This document shows, piece by piece, positions 58,725-64,000 of a stretch of DNA of 64,000 nucleotides. The position numbers and the translations under genes were made by a program. Position 1 is the first letter of the stretch. Each line of letters begins with the position of its first letter. Origin of the DNA: Oscillospiraceae bacterium (GTDB lineage Bacteria; Bacillota; Clostridia; Oscillospirales; Oscillospiraceae); contig JAHHSI010000004.1 of the NCBI GenBank assembly GCA_020025275.1, positions 62,001 through 126,000 on the forward strand. The letters run 5' to 3'. The notes beneath the pieces were generated by a model. The model was not told where the DNA came from. It worked only from the letters and a program-made list of their open reading frames with translations, and did not search any database.

Positions 58725-59267
58725 ATGCAAATTCGCGCCCATCTACATACCATCCACTGTCACCGCCGCCTGGTGCGGCGTTATTGCTTTCGACTGGGAC
58801 TGATCTGGCAGGGACTGACCCACGATTTGAGCAAATACAGCCCCACCGAATTCTGGCGCAGCTGCAAATATTATCAGGGATATCGCAGCCCCAATGATCA
58901 GGAGCGCTTGGTCAAAGGCGTGAGCCTGTCGTGGCTGCACCACAAGGGGCGCAACCGCCACCATTTCGAGTACTGGATCGACTACTGCATCGGCCCGGAA
59001 GGCGAGGTCTACATGGGCGGGTGCAAAATGCCGCAGAAATATGTGGCCGAGATGTTCTGTGACCGCATTGCGGCCTGTCGTATTTATCAGGGAGAAACGT
59101 ATACCGACCGCTCTCCGCTGATCTATTTCCGGAATTCCAAGGACCATATCCTGATTCATCCGGAAACCAGTGATCTGATCGAGCGGTGGCTGGTTCTGTT
59201 GGCGGAAGAAGGGGAAGAGGTGGCTTTTAGCCAAGTCCGTCAGGAGCTCCGGGAAGCAAAAAAATGA
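58725..59267 (+). CDS. DUF5662 family protein
   Basis: 180-residue soluble protein. The conserved parts are GLTHDLSKYSPTEFWR, with an HD pair, and WLHHKGRNRHHFEYWID, a His-rich segment; together they suggest a metal-binding HD-like or ferritin-like fold of unknown activity. GGCKMPQKYVAEMFCDRIAA follows. The ATG at 58725 has AGGAGG upstream; an ATG at 58704 precedes that site. Stands alone under its own promoter. Confidence 0.75.
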   Translation: MQIRAHLHTIHCHRRLVRRYCFRLGLIWQGLTHDLSKYSPTEFWRSCKYYQGYRSPNDQERLVKGVSLSWLHHKGRNRHHFEYWIDYCIGPEGEVYMGGCKMPQKYVAEMFCDRIAACRIYQGETYTDRSPLIYFRNSKDHILIHPETSDLIERWLVLLAEEGEEVAFSQVRQELREAKK

Positions 59268-59339
59268 TCCGGCAGCCAACAACACGCAGTGAAATTTTTG
59301 GTTTGTGAATAATAAAACAACCTTTTTTCGGTGTTTTCC

Positions 59340-59368
59340 TTGCAATTTTTTGTGAATTGTAATAAAAT
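59340..59368 (+). promoter_or_regulatory. Sigma-A promoter for the radical SAM gene
   Basis: TTGCAA (59340-59345), 17-base spacer, TAAAAT (59363-59368). Two copies of TTGTGAAT (59303 and 59350) flank or overlap the promoter and could be regulator half sites. Confidence 0.7.
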
Positions 59369-59406
59369 AAAGTTTGGACAATTATTGGAAGGTTGGTTGA
59401 TATACC

Positions 59407-60294
59407 ATGAGTAACCCCTATAAAACACGGGAAGGCGGCGCTACTGTCACGGTTTTTGTGCCTTATGACTGTGGCAACCACTGCCCCTTCTGCATTAATA
59501 AACAGGAGTACGCAGACTGCAGCAGCTTTTCGTTGGACAAGATCTTGGAGAGCATCCGGACCATGGACGAGATCACGCCTTACTGCGACTTTGTTTTCAC
59601 CGGAGGCGAGCCTCTGGCCAATCTGGAATCCCTGCAGCGGATGCTGGACGTGATTCCTTCGACCCACAAGATCTACATCAACACCACATTCCCGGTACAG
59701 AAACTGTACAATGCCGAGGAGATGCTGGATTTTACCCGCCGCAACAAGGATAAAATCACCTGTATGAACATCTCCCGCCATCTGGTCAAGTATGTGGAGG
59801 AGTCGCCGGACGAGATCATTGCCCAGATCGCCTGCCCCACGCGCATCAACTGCGTCTTGTACCGCAACTATCCGGCCAAGGATCTGGAGAAGTACGTCCA
59901 GCGTTTCCTGCCCTACCACATTCCCATCCAGTTCCGCTATGACTACACGGAGACAACGCCGGAGAACCTCTACGAGGAGGAGAACGACAAGATCCTGCAG
60001 GATTTGAAGAAGCAGTTTACCTATAAGGGGCTGGAAGGCTGCCGTATGCGCAATGGTTTCCATTTCGAGTACCAGGGCCTCCACATGACCTACCACAAGA
60101 CGCTGCCCTATTCCACCATTGTGGAGACGGGAGAGGATGGGGTCACCTACGATATCCTCTACGATATTCTCATCAAGCAGACCGGGGAGATCCATTCCGA
60201 CTGGACCGGTGTGGTGATGGATGTGGATCGGTACCGCCATGTGGTCTTTGAGCCCTACGACCTGAGGCTGATGGACGGGACCATCGATTTCTGA
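59407..60294 (+). CDS. Radical SAM protein of unknown function
   Basis: 295 residues with the [4Fe-4S] SAM motif CGNHCPFC (C-x3-C-x2-C) near residue 20 and the SAM-binding FTGGEPLAN. The remainder (MNISRHLVKYVEESPDEI, INCVLYRNYPAKDLEKYVQR) fits a single-domain radical SAM barrel; there is no SPASM-type cluster of C-terminal cysteines. No peptide precursor gene is seen beside it. Substrate unknown. Confidence 0.85.
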   Translation: MSNPYKTREGGATVTVFVPYDCGNHCPFCINKQEYADCSSFSLDKILESIRTMDEITPYCDFVFTGGEPLANLESLQRMLDVIPSTHKIYINTTFPVQKLYNAEEMLDFTRRNKDKITCMNISRHLVKYVEESPDEIIAQIACPTRINCVLYRNYPAKDLEKYVQRFLPYHIPIQFRYDYTETTPENLYEEENDKILQDLKKQFTYKGLEGCRMRNGFHFEYQGLHMTYHKTLPYSTIVETGEDGVTYDILYDILIKQTGEIHSDWTGVVMDVDRYRHVVFEPYDLRLMDGTIDF

Positions 60295-60316
60295 TCGCAG
60301 TGACAGGCAATCATAG

Positions 60317-60347
60317 AAAAGGTACGAGCAGTGCTCGTACCTTTTTT
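60317..60347 (+). terminator. Terminator after radical SAM gene
   Basis: 13-bp stem AAAAGGTACGAGC (60317-60329) with GCTCGTACCTTTT (60333-60345), T-run. Confidence 0.93.
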
Positions 60348-60388
60348 CATGAGAAGATGAGCCTGCGGGTGTGCCGCCGGAGAAAAAG

Positions 60389-60417
60389 AAGAGGACAGGT
60401 CATCGACCCGTCCTCTT
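60389..60417 (-). terminator. Terminator of the nfnAB operon
   Basis: AAGAGGACAGGTC (60389-60401) with GACCCGTCCTCTT (60405-60417), one mismatch. Read on the minus strand it is followed by a C and a T-run (60388-60382). Confidence 0.85.
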
Positions 60418-60438
60418 TTGTGCGGTATGTAAGGAGCC

Positions 60439-61830
60439 TTACTTGCTGCTCAGGTATTCGTCAATGGACTTGGCGCCCAGCTTGCCGGCCCCCATGGCCA
60501 GGATCACCGTGGCAGCGCCGGTCACGGCGTCACCGCCGGCATACACCGCAGCACGGCTGGTCAGACCATCTTCGTTGACGATGATCCCGCCCTTGCGGTT
60601 GACCTCCAGTCCATCGGTGGTGCTCTTGATCAGGGGGTTGGGGGTGGTGCCCAGAGACATGATCACGGCATCCACCGGCAGATCGAACTCGCTGCCCTCT
60701 TTGACAGAGGGACGGCGGCGGCCGGAGGCATCCGGCTCACCCAGTTCCATCTCGACACAGGTCATGCTGCACACGCAGCCGTCCTCGGTGCCGTTGATTT
60801 CAATGGGGTTATTGAGCGTCTTGAAGATGATGCCCTCTTCGATGGCGTGTTCCACTTCTTCGTGGCGGGCGGGCAGCTCCTCCATGCCGCGGCGATACAC
60901 CACGTACACATCGGCGCCCAGACGCTTGGAGCAGCGGGCGGCATCCATAGCCACGTTGCCGCCGCCGACAACGGCGACCTTCTTGCCCTTGAGGTCCATG
61001 ATGGGGGTGTCGCTGTCCTCACGGTATGCCTTCATCAGGTTGATGCGGGTCAGGAACTCGTTGGCGGAGTAGACACCCTTCAGGTTTTCGCCGGGGATGT
61101 TCATGAACATGGGCAGGCCTGCGCCGGAGCCGATGAACACCGCCTCAAAGCCGTACTCTTCCATCAGCTCATCAATGGAGCAGACACGGCCGATGACCAT
61201 ATTGGTCTCGACCTTCACGCCCATGGACTTGAGAGCGTCGACCTCCTTCTGGACAATGGTCTTGGGCAGACGGAACTCGGGGATACCGTACACCAGCACA
61301 CCACCGGCCAGATGCAGCGCCTCAAATACGGTGACCTCATAGCCCTTCTTAGCCAGATCACCGGCGCAGGTCAGGCCGGAAGGACCGGAACCCACCACAG
61401 CCACCTTGTGACCGTTGGACGCGGGGACCTCGGGGGCCTCGGTGGCGTGGGCGTTGTGCCAGTCAGCCACAAAGCGCTCCAGACGGCCGATGGCGACGGG
61501 CTCGCCCTTGATACCGCGGACGCAGTGCATTTCGCACTGGCTCTCCTGCGGACAGACACGGCCGCAGACGGCAGGCAGGGAGCTGGTCTGGTGGATGACC
61601 TGATAGGCGCCCTCATAGTCCTTCTCGGTGATCTTCTGGATAAACTCGGGAATCCGAACGTTCACGGGGCAGCCGTTTACACAGGGATGGTTCTTACAAT
61701 TCAGGCAGCGGGCGGCTTCGTCCAGAGCCTGCTCCTCCGTATAGCCCAGCGCAACCTCCAAAAAGTTCTTGTTGCGTACATTGGGATCCTGAGAAGGCAT
61801 CGGATTCTTCTTCAAACTCATGTTCGCCAT
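60439..61830 (-). CDS. nfnB: NADH-dependent reduced ferredoxin:NADP+ oxidoreductase, large subunit (GltD-like)
   Basis: 463-residue flavoprotein of the glutamate-synthase small-subunit family. N-terminal cysteines CLNCKNHPCVNGCP and CGRVCPQESQCEMHC ligate two [4Fe-4S] clusters; GSGPSGLTCAGDLA binds FAD and GGGNVAMDAARC binds NAD(P). No glutamate synthase large subunit is present; instead the gene follows, by one base, an NfnA-type gene. The pair is therefore most likely NfnAB, the electron-bifurcating transhydrogenase of anaerobes that makes NADPH from NADH and reduced ferredoxin. In annotation it is often called gltA or gltD. Confidence 0.87.
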   Translation of the reverse strand: MANMSLKKNPMPSQDPNVRNKNFLEVALGYTEEQALDEAARCLNCKNHPCVNGCPVNVRIPEFIQKITEKDYEGAYQVIHQTSSLPAVCGRVCPQESQCEMHCVRGIKGEPVAIGRLERFVADWHNAHATEAPEVPASNGHKVAVVGSGPSGLTCAGDLAKKGYEVTVFEALHLAGGVLVYGIPEFRLPKTIVQKEVDALKSMGVKVETNMVIGRVCSIDELMEEYGFEAVFIGSGAGLPMFMNIPGENLKGVYSANEFLTRINLMKAYREDSDTPIMDLKGKKVAVVGGGNVAMDAARCSKRLGADVYVVYRRGMEELPARHEEVEHAIEEGIIFKTLNNPIEINGTEDGCVCSMTCVEMELGEPDASGRRRPSVKEGSEFDLPVDAVIMSLGTTPNPLIKSTTDGLEVNRKGGIIVNEDGLTSRAAVYAGGDAVTGAATVILAMGAGKLGAKSIDEYLSSK

Positions 61831-61831
61831 G

Positions 61832-62674
61832 TTACTTTACCTCCTGCTTGAACAGATTGCACGTGTCCTCGTGTTTGTGGACCTCAAAGTCGTGGTACAT
61901 CTGGTTGCGCTTGACCGCCAGATCCCAGTCGACCTTATGCCCGTCGAAGTCGGGGCCGTCCACGCAGGCGAACTTGGTCTCGCCGTCCACCGTCAGGCGG
62001 CAGCCGCCGCACATACCGGTACCGTCGACCATGATGGGGCTCATGGACACGGTAGTGGGCACGCCGTAGGGCTGCGTGGTCTTGCAGACGAATTTCATCA
62101 TGACCATGGGGCCGATGGCAAAGATCTCGTCGTACTGATTGCCGGCGTCCAGCAGCTCCTTCAAAGCCTCGGTCACAAGACCCTTCTGGCCGTAAGAACC
62201 GTCATCGGTGCAGACCTTCAGCACGCTGGAAACAGCACGGAACTCATCCTCCAGAATGACCACGTCCTTGCTCTTGAAGCCAACAACGGCGTGCACTTCG
62301 GCACCGCAGTCGTGGAACTTCTTCAAAACGGGATAGGCGATGGCACAGCCGACGCCGCCGCCCACAACGCAGACTTTCTTCTTGCCCTCGGTCTCCGTGG
62401 GACGGCCCAGAGGACCGACAAAGTCCTGCAGATATTCACCGGCCTCTTTGTGGCTCAGCTTTTCCGTGGTGGCACCCACCGTCTGGACAATAATCGTTAC
62501 AGTCCCCTTCTCACGGTCATAGTCGTGGATCGTGATGGGGATACGCTCGCCGTTCTCATCCACACGCAGGATAATGAACTGTCCGGGCTGTGCTTTCTTA
62601 GCGACCATGGGAGCCTCGATCTCGTAGGCGATCACAGTAGGCTTCAATGCTTTCTTGGTAACAATGCGATACAT
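61832..62674 (-). CDS. nfnA: NADH-dependent reduced ferredoxin:NADP+ oxidoreductase, small subunit (PyrK-like)
   Basis: 280-residue ferredoxin-NADP reductase-fold protein: FAD domain PGQFIILRV, VGPLGRPTE, NAD site VVGGGVGCAIAYPVL and a C-terminal [2Fe-2S] segment MCGGCRLTVDGETKFACVDGP (key cysteines near residues 225-242). Partner of nfnB one base downstream. The ATG at 62674 follows AAGGAG; an ATG at 62707 lies before that site. Confidence 0.88.
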   Translation of the reverse strand: MYRIVTKKALKPTVIAYEIEAPMVAKKAQPGQFIILRVDENGERIPITIHDYDREKGTVTIIVQTVGATTEKLSHKEAGEYLQDFVGPLGRPTETEGKKKVCVVGGGVGCAIAYPVLKKFHDCGAEVHAVVGFKSKDVVILEDEFRAVSSVLKVCTDDGSYGQKGLVTEALKELLDAGNQYDEIFAIGPMVMMKFVCKTTQPYGVPTTVSMSPIMVDGTGMCGGCRLTVDGETKFACVDGPDFDGHKVDWDLAVKRNQMYHDFEVHKHEDTCNLFKQEVK

Positions 62675-62720
62675 AGAATGCTCCTTCTTTCTTTCTATTT
62701 CGCGCAAAAAAATGGACAGC

Positions 62721-62734
62721 GGACAAAAATGTCC
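62721..62734. promoter_or_regulatory. Inverted repeat in the nfnAB leader
   Basis: GGACA-AAAA-TGTCC at 62721-62734, a few bases downstream of the predicted start point. A preceding TGGACAGC adds a third half site. Possible redox-regulator operator. Confidence 0.45.
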
Positions 62735-62750
62735 AACTATACTTGTGTAT

Positions 62751-62780
62751 ATTCTACCATAATACAGATGCTGCCGTCAA
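62751..62780 (-). promoter_or_regulatory. Promoter of nfnAB
   Basis: Minus strand TTGACG (62780-62775), 18-base spacer, TAGAAT (62756-62751). Confidence 0.68.
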
Positions 62781-62804
62781 TTGCTTTATAGCTTTATACA
62801 AAAA

Positions 62805-63458
62805 TCAGAGGCGATTGTGCAGCGTGACGGCACGGCCGTCCAACTGGACCAGTCCTTCCTCACGGAGTTTTTTCAGCTCCCGCATCATGGCGCTTCGATC
62901 GGTGGAAATGTAGTCCGCCAACGCACTGAGCGAGAAGGGAAGGCTGAAGGTGTTGCTGTTGCGGCGATAGGTCTGCAGCTGGAAATAGCACAGCAGCTTC
63001 TCCCGGATGCTGCGGCGGCTCAGCACCTCCACCCGCTCCGAGAGCGCCGTGGCCTTTTCAGCCACAAGACGAAACATATTTTCCACCATGCGGCTGTGAT
63101 GGGCGCAGGCCTTTTCGCAGCGCTTGGTCAGCTGATCACTGCGCATAAACCACACATCACAGGCGGATTCGGCAACTACGGATACTTGATCCTCGGCAGT
63201 ATTCTCAAAAATCAGGATCTCACCAAATACGCCGCCACACTCCAGCCGCTCCAAAATGGTACGGTTCCCTTTCTCGTCGATCCGCTCGATCAGCGCAGTA
63301 CCGGCCGACAGGATACCGATGGTATCTTTCTGCTGATAAAAGGAATAGATCGTCTCCTCGGCGAAAAAATGCTGCTTGCGCATATGGAAACACTCCAGCA
63401 TGCACTGCAGTTCCTCCGGGCTGATGCCCTGAAAGATCGGTGATGAAATGGGCTCCAT
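62805..63458 (-). CDS. Crp/Fnr-family transcriptional regulator
   Basis: 217 residues: an N-terminal cyclic-nucleotide-binding-type beta roll (GILSAGTALIERIDEKGNRT, GGVFGEILIFEN) and a C-terminal winged helix (LADYISTDRSAMMRELKKLR). The Cys residues (EELQCMLECF, ACAHH) are not in the classic FNR cluster pattern, so the signal is unclear. AAAGGAGGTG precedes the ATG at 63458. It lies upstream of nfnAB on the same strand and may regulate redox genes; this is positional inference. Confidence 0.9.
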   Translation of the reverse strand: MEPISSPIFQGISPEELQCMLECFHMRKQHFFAEETIYSFYQQKDTIGILSAGTALIERIDEKGNRTILERLECGGVFGEILIFENTAEDQVSVVAESACDVWFMRSDQLTKRCEKACAHHSRMVENMFRLVAEKATALSERVEVLSRRSIREKLLCYFQLQTYRRNSNTFSLPFSLSALADYISTDRSAMMRELKKLREEGLVQLDGRAVTLHNRL

Positions 63459-63519
63459 GGGGATGCACCTCCTTTCCAAAAGAGTGACTGACTTGCAAAT
63501 TTTTTCACAATCTTCCTTT

Positions 63520-63547
63520 ATTATAGCACAATACGGTAGTAATGCAA
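63520..63547 (-). promoter_or_regulatory. Promoter of the Crp/Fnr gene
   Basis: Minus strand TTGCAT (63547-63542), 16-base spacer, TATAAT (63525-63520), with TGC directly before the -10. Confidence 0.7.
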
Positions 63548-63587
63548 ATAATACTTACGGCTATGGGGCGATAATTTTTTGGATCAG

Positions 63588-63616
63588 TTGCACAAAAAGA
63601 GACTTTATATTATACT
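63588..63616 (+). promoter_or_regulatory. Promoter of the trigger-factor-like gene
   Basis: TTGCAC (63588-63593), 17-base spacer, TATACT (63611-63616), with AAAAGGAGG before the ATG at 63646. Confidence 0.75.
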
Positions 63617-63645
63617 ATACCCTACGATAAAAAAGGAGGTTCCCC

Positions 63646-64000
63646 ATGACTGTTGAGAAATGTGAAATGCTGGAAAACCGTCAGGCCCGCCTGACCATTC
63701 GGATCGATGAGGATACATGGCGCAAGGCATTGAAGAAGGTCTATGCCGACTACAAGGCCTTCTATCTGGTGGAGGGATTTGCCCCCGGAGCGGCCCCGCG
63801 GGAGGAACTGGAAAAGGCCTATGGCTCTGACGTGCTCTATCAGGAGGCCGTCAATGAGACGTTTCCCCCTGCGTTGGTGGAGGCGGTGAATCAGGCGGAT
63901 CTTCAGCTGGCCGGGACCCCCACACTGCAGGTGGAGTCCATCGGTCCGGAGGGCTATGTGTTCTCCGCACTGATCGACCTCTATCCGGAGGTGAAATTGG
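63646..64000 (+). CDS. Trigger-factor-like protein (3' truncated by window edge)
   Basis: The first 118 residues are visible and match the N-terminal ribosome-binding domain of trigger factor: ENRQARLTIRIDEDTWRKAL, then VEGFAPGAAPREELEKAYG and VLYQEAVNETFPPALVEAVN. The ribosome-contact signature, normally GFRxGKxP, is GFAPGAAP here, with the basic residues replaced by alanine. This suggests a second, divergent trigger-factor-family chaperone that binds ribosomes weakly or not at all. Whether the PPIase and C-terminal arms follow cannot be seen. Confidence 0.8.
   Translation, partial: MTVEKCEMLENRQARLTIRIDEDTWRKALKKVYADYKAFYLVEGFAPGAAPREELEKAYGSDVLYQEAVNETFPPALVEAVNQADLQLAGTPTLQVESIGPEGYVFSALIDLYPEVKL

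Noticed and set aside
60439..61830. Glutamate synthase small subunit (gltD)
   Set aside because: No large subunit gene is nearby and the immediate partner is NfnA-like, so the transhydrogenase assignment is better.

Overview
This 64 kb window (GC-rich, near 58-60 percent apart from one AT-rich patch) looks like the chromosome of an anaerobic, spore-forming Clostridia, most likely a gut Oscillospiraceae-type bacterium. The evidence is the sporulation genes (SpoIVB, an alpha/beta-type small acid-soluble spore protein, a GerA/SpoVAF-type protein), the oxygen-sensitive iron-sulfur serine dehydratase, a GlgC+GlgD glycogen operon, NfnAB ferredoxin transhydrogenase, meso-DAP-type MurE and strong Gram-positive Shine-Dalgarno sequences. 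I see no tRNA, rRNA, CRISPR array, transposase or integrase.

Layout. 1-2.3 kb: serine dehydratase (sdaAB partial, sdaAA) and a TIM-barrel isomerase-like gene. 2.4-3.3 kb (-): a SerA-like dehydrogenase. 3.6-11.4 kb: a DUF2156-GNAT fusion, a sortase-type cell-wall protein behind a structured leader RNA, a GerA/SpoVAF protein with a sigma-G-like promoter, a HAD phosphatase, an MFS carrier and a GDPD. 11.4-13 kb: rsmD, coaD, a coiled-coil protein. 13.2-26 kb: a division and cell-wall cluster (mraZ, rsmH, ftsL, PASTA-PBP, murE, mraY, ftsW, murG, murA, ftsQ, then ftsZ with its own promoter); murD, murF and ftsA are absent from it. 26.3-29.5 kb: a DUF4091 glycosidase-like protein and a Gfo/Idh/MocA oxidoreductase.

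29.8-32.8 kb is the accessory spot. spoIVB is followed by a small nuclease-like gene and then by a second, diverged copy of the last 41 codons and terminator of spoIVB. Next comes a small operon (two DUF6442-type membrane proteins and an XRE regulator) under a promoter covered by twin palindromes. 32.9-35.9 kb (-): a MATE transporter fused to a cytidylate-kinase-like domain, preceded by a 15-codon leader peptide and a terminator-like hairpin arranged like a classical attenuator, then a TraX-family protein.

36.2-44.6 kb: glycogen operon glgB-glgC-glgD-glgA-glgP. 44.7-47.7 kb: a DEAD-box helicase and an orphan oligopeptide-binding lipoprotein. 47.9-57.8 kb: a carbohydrate locus made of a PocR-AraC regulator, an ABC importer without ATPase, a sugar nucleotidyltransferase, a NahK-type N-acetylhexosamine 1-kinase, galE, nagB, a CBM9-like protein and nagA. 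Together these could import an amino-sugar glycan and funnel HexNAc to fructose-6-phosphate and UDP-sugars. 57.9-64 kb: a SASP, a DUF5662 protein, a radical SAM protein, nfnAB (-), a Crp/Fnr regulator (-) and the start of a divergent trigger-factor-like gene.

The points most worth a second look are the leader-peptide attenuator on the MATE-kinase fusion, the spoIVB tail duplication around a nuclease, the mutually exclusive hairpins before the surface protein, and the NahK-nucleotidyltransferase HexNAc locus.
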